Below the pieces are notes generated by a model. That model was not told where the DNA came from. It searched no databases and saw only the letters and a list, made by a program, of their open reading frames with translations. Positions 43,508 through 52,976 of a DNA stretch of 64,000 nucleotides are shown here, in pieces. The stretch is from Dugong dugon (lineage: Eukaryota > Chordata > Mammalia > Sirenia > Dugongidae), in contig CM057460.1 of assembly GCA_030035585.1 (NCBI GenBank), positions 220,803,711-220,867,710 on the forward strand, read 5' to 3'. The position numbers were made by a program, and so were the translations under genes. Numbering within the stretch: the stretch's first letter is position 1; every line of letters starts with the position of its first letter.

Positions 43508-44010
43508 TGTCATGGACTGAATTGTGTCCCCCCAAAATATCTGTCAACTTGGCTAGGTTCTGATTCCCAGTATTGTATGATTGTCTACCATTTTGTATTC
43601 TGATGTGATTTCCTTATGTGTTGTAAAATCTATCACTATGATGTAAAAAGATTAGCGGTAGTTACACTGATGAGGTCTCCAAGATTAGACAGTGTCTTAA
43701 GCCAATCTCTTTTGAGATACAAAAGAGAGAAGTGAGCAGAGACACATGGGAACCTCATATCACCAAGAAAGCAGTTCCGGGAGCAGAGTGTGTCCTTTGG
43801 ACCTGAGATTCCTGCACTACGATGCTCCCAGGCCAAAGGAAGATTGACGATACTGACTTTCCTCCAGAGCCGACAGAGAAAGCCTTCTCCTGGAGCTGAT
43901 GCCCTGAATTTGGACTTGTAGCCTACTGGACTGTGACAGAATAAACTTCTCTTTGTTAAAGCCATCTACTTGGGGCATTTCTGTTACAGCAGCACTAGAT
44001 GACTAAGACA
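43508..44010 (+). mobile_element. MaLR-like solo LTR (family A, copy 2), 5-bp TSD
   Basis: 503 bp, starts TGTCATGGACTGAATTGTGT and ends ACTAGATGACTAAGACA. A perfect 5-bp TSD CCACC lies at 43503-43507 and 44011-44015, the length usual for ERVL-MaLR. AATAAA at about 43942 is a polyadenylation-signal candidate. The ends TG...CA and lack of internal sequence show a solo LTR. Confidence 0.92.
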
Positions 44011-44015
44011 CCACC

Positions 44016-44470
44016 TCTTGCCTGGATTATGGCCAAAGGGTCTCCCCACTTCCCTTATCAGTCGGCCTCACTTCCCAACCATTGCCACACCTCAGGCAGG
44101 ATAAACATTCATACTGCAAATGGGATTGTCTCTCACCTCAGGGAAGCTCTTTCTGTATCTCCTCAACACTAACAGGGCTACTACCATGGCTTGTAGGACA
44201 TTGCCAGGCACAGTCCCTGCTGGCATATGCAGCCTCACTTTCACCCTAATGTGGCCTCTCCAAGCTTGTTCCCCATATGGAGCTCACCAAACTCTTCCTC
44301 ACCTCTGCGCTCCCTCTGCTGGGCTCCCCCCACTCCCTGCCATCATGCCTACCTGCCTTCTCCCCAGGTTTTGGTTCATGTGTCCTTTCTCACAGGGACT
44401 TTCTCTGAGTGTCTTGACTGTGTCTTCTCTTGGTCCCAAGCACACCTCACTGTCCCACCCTCTGCCTTGG
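44016..44470 (+). mobile_element. L2-like fragment
   Basis: CCTGGATTATGGCCAAAGGG, then CATGGCTTGTAGGACATTGC and a C/T-rich body ending in CACAGGGACTTTCTCTGAG, matches the order of an L2 3' half as I recall it. The 234-aa frame at 44120-44824 is pyrimidine-driven and lies over this repeat. Confidence 0.5.
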
Positions 44471-44889
44471 GGGTGTCATCCCCTGTACTATAGACTTGCA
44501 AAAGGGGTCCACATCAGTGTTCCTGCTGGTGGCCCCTTTGCGTGGTACAGTACCTGGTCAGAGAAGCAGCCGTCCCATAGCAAGGAGGGGATTCTGCAAG
44601 AAATCCTTCCTGGGCCCACCCAAAACCCTCTGCTCAGCCTCAGGATGGAAGCGAGGCAGACAGGACACTCCGCTTCTCCCCTGAGCTGTTCCACCATGAA
44701 TGTGGGCATGTTGGCAAGAACCACATCCTGTCTATCAGACACACAAACTGTGGCACAGAACATACAGGTCCTATCCCCTCCCTCCCTTCCTTCCTTCCTT
44801 CCAGGCAAAAAGAAGTTCGCTTAACCTGATAAAAGAATAACGAAGTGGTATTTGCCAGGACCTGTATATGGCACCACTGGATACTCCAC

Positions 44890-45026
44890 ACAACTAACAT
44901 GGGTGTCATTTGAAAGGTGAGGAATTGCTTCCTATACAATGCACTGAGTTTCTGTTTTGGGGGTGGAAAATTTGGTAATGGATATTGGTGATGGTTGCAC
45001 AACATGATTAATGTAATTAGTGTTAC
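44890..45026 (+). mobile_element. Old L1M-type 3'UTR fragment
   Basis: GGTGATGGTTGCACAACATG with TTTTGGGGGTGGAAAATTTG before it is characteristic of old mammalian L1 3'UTRs. Truncated by the following SINE. Same type as 52385-52523. Confidence 0.62.
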
Positions 45027-45033
45027 TAAACGA

Positions 45034-45186
45034 CAGCGCTGGTGGTGCAGTGGTTAAAAGCTACAGTTGTTAACCAAGAGGTCAGCAGTTCGGATCTACC
45101 AGCCACTCCTCGGAAACCCTATGGGGCAGGTCTACTCTGTCCTATAGGGTCACTACGAGTCAGAATCAACTTGATGGCAATGGGCA
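45034..45186 (+). mobile_element. tRNA-headed afrotherian SINE, short variant
   Basis: Head CAGCGCTGGTGGTGCAGTGG, box B AGTTCGGATC, tail CACTACGAGTCAGAATCAAC then TTGATGGCAATGGGC. Confidence 0.93.
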
Positions 45187-45470
45187 AACTACAGCAGGGC
45201 TTCAGACCGGTTTGAAACAGCCCGGACATGGCTGTTGTAAACAAGGGCAGCATGCACGTTGCATAGCAACCAAATCTGTTGCCCATCAGATTTGACCCGA
45301 CTAGGGAACAAACAGCAGTGCCCCACACAAAGATGGCGGCTGGCCAAGCAGCTTTTAATGTTTCAGGAGCCTGATGAAGAGAATGGATTATTATTGACAG
45401 GACTGTGGAGAGCGACACACATCACTGTCTTTAAGGGGGACACCGCCGTTTGTTTCCTAAAATCAAAAAA

Positions 45471-45628
45471 ACCAAACCCATTGCTGTTGAGTTGATTCCG
45501 ACTCATAGCAACCCTACAGGACACAGTAGAAGTGCCCCATAGGTTTTCCAAGGACTGGCTGGTGGATTCAAACTGCTGACCTTTTGGTTAGCAGCCAGGC
45601 TCTTAACCACTGCGCCACCAGGACTCCG
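45471..45628 (-). mobile_element. tRNA-headed SINE inside the foldback element, antisense
   Basis: Plus strand ACCAAACCCATTGCTGTTGA, GACACAGTAGAAGTGCCCC, CTTTTGGTTAGCAGCCAGGC, CGCCACCAGGACTCC. Inserted in the loop part of the foldback element. Confidence 0.93.
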
Positions 45629-45647
45629 TATTTTTCCTACTTGGGTC

Positions 45648-45663
45648 AAAATCTGATGGGCAA
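45648..45663. repeat. L1-D target-site duplication, left copy
   Basis: AAAATCTGATGGGCAA; the right copy at 46225-46240 is AAAATCCAATGGGCAA (14/16, two transitions). Confidence 0.87.
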
Positions 45664-46224
45664 AACCAAAGACACAAGGAAAATATTTGTCCAAAGGACT
45701 AATGGACTACATGAACCACAGCCTGCACCAGTCTGAGCCCAGAAGGACTAGATGGTGCCCAGCTACCACCACCAACCACTCTGAGAGGAATCACAATAGA
45801 AAGTCCCAGACACAGCGGGAGAAAAATGTGGAACAAAATTCAAATTCACAAAAAAGACCAGACTTACTGGTCTAACAGAGACTGGAGGAACCTTGAAATT
45901 ATGGTCCCTGGACACTGTTAACTCAGAACTGAAGCCACTCTTCAAGTCCACCTTTCAGCTAAAGATTAGACAGGTCTTTAAAACAAACAATAACACACTT
46001 GAAGAACACGCTTCTTAGATCAATCGAGTATACAAGACCAAATCGGCAACACCTACCTAAAAGCAAATACAAGAAGGCAGGAAGGGACAGGAAAACTGGA
46101 ATGGACCAGGGAACCCAGGGTGAAAAGGGAAAGGGAGAGAGTGCTGACACTTTGTGTATACATTTTTGAATGAGAAACTAATTTGCTCTGTAAACTTTCA
46201 TTTATCACACAATTAAAAAAAAAA
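45664..46224 (+). mobile_element. L1-D, 3'UTR-only L1 insertion
   Basis: 561 bp of L1 3'UTR only. It starts AACCAAAGACACAAGGAAAA, contains GACTAGATGGTGCCCAGCTA and GGTGAAAAGGGAAAGGGAGA, and ends ACTTTCATTTATCACACAAT plus about 14 A. Flanked by a 16-bp TSD with two mismatches. The 115-bp and shorter frames over it are not genes. Confidence 0.94.
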
Positions 46225-46240
46225 AAAATCCAATGGGCAA
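46225..46240. repeat. L1-D target-site duplication, right copy
   Basis: AAAATCCAATGGGCAA, see 45648-45663. Confidence 0.87.
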
Positions 46241-46339
46241 CAGATTTGGTTGCTACGCAACACATACGCTGCCCTTATTTATGATGGCGATGACTGAACC
46301 ATACTGAACTAGTTCAGAGCTAGTTCAGAGCCCTGAATA

Positions 46340-46613
46340 TAGGCAGTCCCAGGGTTATGAGTGAGGTCTGTTCCTGAGTATGTCTTTCAGAATTTGTAGG
46401 TAAATCGGAACACATGCATATGGTTCTTTAGCCTTACTTTAGTACAAGAAAATTAAAACCTGCGCGTGCAGCAAGTGAAGGTGATTGTGATGAAGAATTT
46501 GTTTCTAGTAGGGGTCGGTTCAATCATTTCAAAGTGAGGACAAATTTACTTAACCTTAAAGGGCAAATATGAGTTGTCCATAGGTCGGGCATTCATAACC
46601 CAGGGACTTACTG
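46340..46613. mobile_element. Tigger-like MITE (274 bp)
   Basis: Left end TAGGCAGTCCCAGGGTTATG and the complement of the right end, CAGTAAGTCCCTGGGTTATG, match as terminal inverted repeats (17 of the first 21 positions). TA dinucleotides flank it at 46338-46339 and 46614-46615. No coding capacity. TIRs related to the element at 15179-15760. Confidence 0.78.
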
Positions 46614-46615
46614 TA

Positions 46616-47755
46616 TACACAAGAAAAATCTTGAAATGGCAAATGTGTTTTATATATTTGTATAATAACAACATAAACAACAACAAAAGATAAGGAATTG
46701 GGCTCATGGAATTCAAACACTGTTCCTGGACAGCAGCCAAGAGGAGATACGCTGGGTCCTGACCACTCTTCTCAGCCTCCTGAGACCCTTCACTTAAAGA
46801 AAATATTTTTAAAAGCCTCAAGAGTTTTTACATTATGCTTTGATAATTTTTTTTTTTAACGTTCCCATTACTGCTTAAGAAAAAAGTCATATAAATTGAG
46901 TGGCTCCAAAGCAACATCATGTTTTTAATATATTATATAAAAGAGGTTCTTTTAGCTACTTTCCGTAAAGACGTTTCACACCAGTGAGGCAAATCAGGAG
47001 TGAACCACGAAGCTGAACTGCTAGTAAATATCAAGGAATGCTGCCAGCTTCTAATACAACTATTAGTCATGTCACTGCTCCAGAACCAAATTCCCTGAAC
47101 TCTTATGGCAGAAATCACTTTGGCACTAGGATACATCACTGGGTGGGTGGACATTTTGTGGGGACTTGGGGCAACAAAGAAAATAAATAGGCAGAACATA
47201 TAGTGTGCTCGACATAATGAATGCTATAGAAGAAAATAAAACAGGAAGAAATGTAGCATTCAGGTTGGAGAAGGAGCAGAAGGTAAAGTCAGAGGAAATG
47301 GGGAGACAAGTCACAGGGCCCAAGGGGCTACTGCCTGGACCTCGGTTAATAACTTCGTGTGTGTTTAAAGGAAGAACATCATTTAATCAGACTGAATTTA
47401 CAAATCAGACAGAAAAAAAAAAAAAACCGCTTGTAGTTGGTTAACAAGGGTAGGGAAGGGAATAAAAAAGGACTGTTGGAGTCCTAGGATTGTTTTTTCA
47501 GGATATTGTAAACATAATAAATGGTACCTCATTACCTTACTTTAATAATTACCAAACCCCCTCACATCCTAACTGGGTGTAGTGATGGGTCCTTCTGTAT
47601 GAGATTGCCTATAAAATCATTTACTTTGTACAGTGCTACATAGGACAGAAAGGCAGTATTGTAAATACTCAAAAACCTATTTCAAAACTGGCTCTCTCCA
47701 GTTTCCTAACTGAAGATCTGAAGTATGGTTACTTAACCAATGTACATCATTAAAG
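46616..47755. other. No recognised feature
   Basis: AT-rich, with A/T runs near 46847 and 47411. Nothing I can name. Confidence 0.5.
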
Positions 47756-47762
47756 GTAATCA

Positions 47763-48290
47763 ATCATCTATTTATCCATTTCCCTATTCATCCATTCATC
47801 CACCCATCTATCCACCCATCCATCCACCCATTCATCCATCCATCTACCTACCCCTCCATCCATCCATCCATGCATCCATCCATCCACCCATCTATCCACC
47901 CATCCATCCACCCATTCATCCATCCATCCATCTACCTACCCCTCCATCCATCCATCCATGCATCCATCCATCCACCCATCTATCCACCCATCCATCCACC
48001 CATTCATCCATCCATCCACCTACCCCTCCATCCATCCATCCATCCATCCATCCATCCATGCATCCACCCATTCATCCATCCATCCATCTACCTACCCCTC
48101 CATCCATCCATCCATGCATCCATCCATCCATCCATGCATCCATCCATCCACCTACCTACCCCTCCATCCATCCATCCATGCATCCATCCATCCATGCGTG
48201 CGTCCATCCATCCATCCATCCATCCATCCATCCATCCATCCATCCATCCATCCATCTATCCATCCATCATTCATCCCTCTATCCTTCTCT
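47763..48290. repeat. CATC-rich tandem array with 88-bp higher-order unit
   Basis: CATC/CCAT tetranucleotide array with variants (CACC, TATC, TACC, CATG). The marker CTACCTACCCCTCC or a close form recurs near 47844, 47932, 48017, 48089 and 48152, with spacing falling from 88 to 63 bp. The last 100 bp is a nearly pure CATC run. Ser/His/Ile/Pro repeat peptides (to 199 aa) in three frames are artefacts of the period. Confidence 0.96.
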
Positions 48291-49554
48291 CTCTCCTTCC
48301 CTTCACCTAGCTTTGAAAATTAAGCCTTCAGAACTATGAAAACTGATTACTTAGCTAATTACAGCATTTTATCACTCCCAATATTCTAGCTGCTTAGAAG
48401 TTAAATTCCTAAAGTGAGGTCCTTTCAATGAGTACTTCCAGTTATTTCTGATAAATCTTCTTACTAATACATGATTCATTAAAGTACTATCTTATTTCAA
48501 AGTCATTCTATATTTCAAAATTTTACTTGAGTGACTTAATATCTACTTCATGCCCACAGAAGATCATAAATTTATAAAATAGCGTACGAAGCTTCATACC
48601 AATACTCTATATTTAAAAAATATATATAAAAATTTAAACAGGCAACTGTATGTTTTCTTATTTATTAAAATTAGAATATTCCCAAGTTATAGTATGTGAA
48701 TGTTTTTATAAAAACTGACTTTTCTAACTAGAATAAAAATCTGACCCCAGGTGGCAAAATCAATTCATATTCCTTTTGACATTTTGGAATTTCTCCAGAA
48801 GCAAAGTAGATGTATAAAGATTATATTCTGGGATATTAATTATTTCAAGTAGTTTCCTCAGGGGAAAACAAGGAAATGTCATTTGTGATAGTTCAGAAGA
48901 AAGCTAAGATGGTTTTACTTCTTGTGTATAAGAGAAGGAAAAGGAGCTCAACTAGAAAACACACACATCACAAATGCAGCTGAGGGAGACTTCCTGTATC
49001 ACGGAGGGTCAAAGGTGATCATATGTGTAGACCTGGCCTCGGGTGCTGACCTGGAGCCTGCAAGCCTTTCTCCAGCTTTCCCGCTCGCCCAGCAGGGCAG
49101 AGGTATCCATCATCATGCATTCATTTTTAGAAAAACATTACATGAGCTTCTGCCTTGACAGGCATTCTTTTTATTTGAACAGCATTTATCTTGTTTGTTA
49201 CCCAGGACAGTTTTTTAGAAATATATTTTTTAAATTATCCATCATCTTACACAATACTTTTACATAAGATAATTAGCAAAAGCTATTTCTCTGTGTTACT
49301 AATTTTAATTGCATTATATATTATTCTCTGACTTGGAAATAACATGTAGAATATGATATTAAACATGGGTAGCCACTATGATCTCTCCCATCATTACTTC
49401 TGTGGCCCATCATAGTATTTTAATTGGTGCTGTCCACTTACTGGTGCCATCTGATACAGAACAAGAAAAATACAGAGTTCTAATCTGGGGACAGAGCATG
49501 GACTTCTGGGAGAGACATATCGGGCTGGACTTGGTTCTCCAAGAGGTGGCCAGG
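48291..49554. other. No recognised feature
   Basis: AT-rich, repeat-poor. The 78-aa and 92-aa frames have no recognisable domains. Confidence 0.5.
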
Positions 49555-49564
49555 GTTAAGGGGG

Positions 49565-49795
49565 TAGCATTTGACACCACGTCACTGGCTTTCAAGCTTG
49601 TTCTGCCTCTTACTTGCTATGTGATCTGGATATTTGCCTACATTCTCTGTGCCTAACTGTCCTCACTTATAACATAGACTCCATGCATAATGGCTAAGCT
49701 AAAGGTTTTTGTAAGAATTAAATGAGATAATGCACATTAAAAGCCTTAGCACAGAGCTTTGCACAGAAAGCACTCAAAAAATAAAAATTCACTCC
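49565..49795 (+). mobile_element. MIR
   Basis: TTACTTGCTATGTGATCTGG core followed by CTGTCCTCACTTATAACATAG, AATTAAATGAGATAATGCAC and AAAGCACTCAAAAAATAAAA matches the order of a MIR SINE in the plus direction. Confidence 0.78.
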
Positions 49796-50109
49796 TTTTA
49801 TTATGATATGCACAAACTTCAGCAAATAACTTCCCCAGACTTACGTCCTCATTCAAAAAATCAGTCAAAAACATGAGCGGAGTCAGGGTGAGGATGAAAT
49901 GTGCTAACACGTGTTGAGTGCCGGCCATTTTACATCTCAAGAGCGTTAGTTCCCTCCCAACCTCGATTCTGCATTTACTAATCAGGATGTGAGGTTTCCG
50001 CTGTTTGGTAGGGCTAAAAAATCAATTACTAGAATCATCAACCCTTAATAACTTTAGGGGTGTGCAAATAACTTTAGGCATCAGAATATATTTTTCAAAT
50101 ATGCACTCA

Positions 50110-50390
50110 TCACTTTTCTTCAGATACATAATTGAGCATCTAATAGGTACCAGGCACTGTGCTAGGTGTGGAGGGTACAGGGATGCAGAAGAGCCAGGGG
50201 CTGCCCTTGAGAAGGTCCAAGTCCAGTGGGAATGACAAGCAGATAAATACAGAATATGCTATGGGCTACTGGGTGCCATGCTAGAGAGAGCTGCAGCAAG
50301 TACCAGGAGAACCAAAAGGAGGGGCTGACTAATTGGGCCTGGGAGAGTGGAAGAGGGCTCCAGGCAAGTGAACTAGAAAGCCTGGACATT
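50110..50390 (+). mobile_element. Old mammalian repeat, L2/MIR class
   Basis: ATTGAGCATCTAATAGGTAC followed by CAGGCACTGTGCTAGGTGTG is a motif of old mammalian repeats. The later part is degenerate. Family uncertain. Confidence 0.45.
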
Positions 50391-50638
50391 CTTTAAAATA
50401 TGACCTTGCCTCCCCATAAAGGTCAACATGGATCACGATTAGTTAGCAGGAAAATATTCATAGGGTTGGAAAGTATTAGCACAGGCAAGAAGCTAGAGAT
50501 GAGGGGTGTGGTCCTGTCAAAGCAATGACAGCAGCCTCACACCCTTGACCTTCACGGTATAGTGGAAAACCTAAGATGCTGCTGAGCAGGATAGCTCTGA
50601 ATCAATTACATCTGTAAGCTTACTTTAAGTGTCATTGA

Positions 50639-50983
50639 ACCAGTGGTGCTTCAGTGGTAGAATTCTCACCTTCCATGCCAGCGACCTGGGTTCAATTCCC
50701 AGCCAATGCACCTCATGTGCAGCCACCACCCATCTGTCAGTGGACGCTTGTGTGTTGCTAATGTTGCTGAACAGGTTTCAGCGGAGCTTCCAGATTAAGA
50801 GACTAGGTAAAAAGGCCTGGTGATCTACTTCCAAAAATCAGCCAACGAAAATCCTATGGATTACAATGGTCTAATCCGTAACTGATCATGGGGATGGCTT
50901 AGGAGTGGGCAGCATTTTGTTCCATTGTGCACGGGGTCACCATGAGTCAGGGGTCAACTCAAAAGCAGCTAACAACAACAGCA
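50639..50983 (+). mobile_element. tRNA-Gly-headed SINE with RTE-derived body
   Basis: Head AACCAGTGGTGCTTCAGTGG to GGGTTCAATTCCCAGCCAAT (boxes A and B of tRNA-Gly). Next is the RTE 5' body (CACCCATCTGTCAGTGGAC, CAGGTTTCAGCGGAGCTTCC) and the RTE tail (CACCATGAGTCAGGGGTCAA, GCAGCTAACAACAACA). Confidence 0.9.
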
Positions 50984-52169
50984 GTGCTGAACCAGACAAG
51001 TAAGGGGGAGACAATGGACAATGAAACTGAGGATTAGCAGGTTTGAGTTTATTGATTGAGAAGTGGCAGGAACTTCTATCCCCCATGAAGCCGACCGGGA
51101 TGCTGACCCAGGCATTCAGTGAAGGCAGAAAAGGAATTCTCCAGCATCCTTGAAGCTGGCTTGGTCTGGAACAGAATGTGGATGTAATTTTAAAAAGATT
51201 TATCAGAAATATGTACTATAGCAGGAAAAGAGGCAGCCTGGCACACAAGAATGGTAATTAAAGTTAGAGCACTTGGCATTTATTTATTTCAGTCACCTTC
51301 TAGCAATACGATTTGGGGAAAAAATCTGAGCCTCAGATATTGCATTATTAACAACAGCAACAACAACAACAACAAAAATAAACGCTGCAATATCCCAACA
51401 GGATTGTTTTGAGGATCAAACAGGGTAATACATGGTTTTTAAAGGAGCTTATATATTAGGAAATGCAATAAAAAGACAGATTGTTATGAGTATAGAAAAT
51501 ACAGTCTTTGGTTTGGATGTGTTTCATTATCTCCTGTCGGGAAAAGCAGCATCTGAGTCAGGCGTTCTGGGTTCATCTTTAGCTTCTTATATCTTTGGTG
51601 ACAAAGTCAGTCATACAAACCCTATTCCAGTGCAAGCACTTAAGCATCAGGGCTTAACTAGCTGCCAGGAGATCCTCATTAGTTTCTCTCTTTCTCTCTT
51701 TTTTTTTTAATGATGGTTATTTATACTCTGAACACAAAGGTAATTCATGTTCCCGTTAGAAAACTAAACAAGGAACAAAAAAGGAATAAAGGTACTAACA
51801 TGGACGTCGCTATTCTAATAACGGACTCTGTTCTGGCATTCCCTCGTCCACACCCGACAATGCTGTTACAGTTATTATCCTCATTTTTTTAGGTGAGGAT
51901 ACGAAAGCCCAGAGAAATTAATTAGCCTGCCAAGGTCACACAGGTCAGAAGTGCCGCACTGAAATGAGTCTGTAAATTGTCAACAATCCCATGAAATCAC
52001 TTATGATTCCATCTCTGGAAGCTGTCGTAGTCAGTATGCCTTCCCCACTCAGGAGGCTGGGCTCCAGGGTCAAACACGGGAAGGGATGAAAACAACCTAG
52101 ACCACTTGGAAAATGTGCAATGGACGTGTGGTTAGCTCCCCAGGTGCCCACTGCTGTTTGCTCTCCTGC
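50984..52169. other. No gene; CAA run and a MIR-like fragment
   Basis: ACAACAACAACAACAAAAAT near 51358-51377 is a short CAA microsatellite. About 51870-51970 (AGCCTGCCAAGGTCACACAG) resembles an antisense MIR core. Otherwise unnamed. Confidence 0.5.
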
Positions 52170-52303
52170 CAGAGATGTTCTGTTCCACCTGGGGTGACCT
52201 CCACCCCACTCAGCCTCCCCCACCACATGTTCAGTTCCTGGAGACCTTAGCGCTCTCTAAAAACTCAGGACTCTGGGTATCATAAAAAACCAAACCAATT
52301 CCA
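52170..52303 (-). repeat. Inverted duplication, left arm (134 bp)
   Basis: Reverse complement of 52843-52976 with 132 of 134 identical and no indels (mismatches near 52239 and 52299). It includes 18-20 bp of the SINE 3' tail (AAAAAACCAAACCAATTCC) although no SINE is present here. It is therefore the derived copy. Confidence 0.96.
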
Positions 52304-52384
52304 CAGCTCCCAACAACAACAACATGCCAAAAAATGTGAGATCTATTTCTCTGGGCCCCATCTTTCCTACACAAAGCCAAACAA

Positions 52385-52523
52385 TGATTACGGGTGATAG
52401 TTGCACAACATGATTTAATGTAATAGCTATCACCAGATTATACACCTGAAATTTTTTAATCGCCAAATGTTGGGTTATATACATTTTTACAACAATAAAG
52501 AAGAGTAAAAAAAAAAAAAAAAA
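52385..52523 (+). mobile_element. Old L1M-type 3' end with poly(A)
   Basis: GGGTGATAGTTGCACAACAT, ATTATACACCTGAAAT, GGGTTATATACATTTTTAC then CAATAAAG and an 18-A run. Same type as 44890-45026. Confidence 0.65.
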
Positions 52524-52692
52524 GATGAACATGGCATTAAAAGAAAACCAGTTCATAAGCTGAAGAGAAAGACTTGCCCTTTAAAGGCTGAAAAGAAGTC
52601 CAGACATGGATGTTTAATAGACAAGACTTTTGGACTAGGAAGGAATCTCACTGATGAGGGTCCAGTGGTTATTTAAGGAGCCCCATGACACC

Positions 52693-52859
52693 AGGCGGAC
52701 CCTGGTGGCGCAGTGGTTGAGTGCTTGGTTGCTAAGCAAAAGGTTGGCAGTTCAAATCCACCAGCTGTTCCTTGGAAACCCTATGGGGCAGTTCTACTCT
52801 GTCCTATAGGGTCGCTATGAGTTGGAATCAATTTGATGGCAATGGATTTGGTTTGGTTT
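52693..52859 (+). mobile_element. tRNA-headed afrotherian SINE, short variant
   Basis: Head GGCGGACCCTGGTGGCGCAG, box B AGTTCAAATCC, tail CGCTATGAGTTGGAATCAAT and TGGATTTGGTTTGGTTTTTT. The flanks ATGACACCAG and ATGATACCCAG could be a decayed TSD. Its 3' end overlaps the right arm of the inverted duplication. Confidence 0.94.
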
Positions 52860-52976
52860 TTTATGATACCCAGAGTCCTGAGTTTTTAGAGAGCGCTAAG
52901 GTCTCCTGGAACTGAACATGTGGTGGGGGAGGCTGAGTGGGGTGGAGGTCACCCCAGGTGGAACAGAACATCTCTG
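52843..52976 (+). repeat. Inverted duplication, right arm (134 bp)
   Basis: The source arm: it starts in the last bases of the SINE (TGGATTTGGTTTGG) and extends to AACAGAACATCTCTG. Separated from the left arm by 539 bp. Confidence 0.96.

Larger units (their letters stand above)
45191..46330. mobile_element. Foldback element with long inverted arms, split by a SINE and L1-D
   Basis: The left arm (about 45238-45300: AGGGCAGCATGCACGTTGCA, AGCAACCAAATCTGTTGCCC, ATCAGATTTGACCC) is matched in inverted order by 45640-45663 (GGGTCAAAATCTGATGGGCAA) plus 46237-46280 (GCAACAGATTTGGTTGCTAC, then TGCCCTT). The outer ends CAGGGCTTCAG and TTCAGAGCCCTG are also inverted. Removing L1-D and the SINE restores the arms. 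Probably an old CAG-ended (hAT-type) MITE; family not named. Confidence 0.68.

Noticed and set aside
23330-44010. The two related LTRs as the ends of one provirus
   Set aside because: They are 20 kb apart with unrelated L1 and RTE between them, and the second has its own perfect TSD (CCACC). Both are solo LTRs.
44120-44824. A 234-aa open frame
   Set aside because: It is in a pyrimidine-rich, L2-like region with similarly open alternate frames on both strands and no recognisable domain.
47763-48290. CRISPR-like or minisatellite array
   Set aside because: No repeat-spacer structure. It is a variant tetranucleotide array in a mammalian genome.
47740-48339. Open frames to 199 aa rich in Ile-His-Pro-Ser
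   Set aside because: A CATC array has no stops in several frames. The three overlapping peptides are the same repeat translated in different phases.
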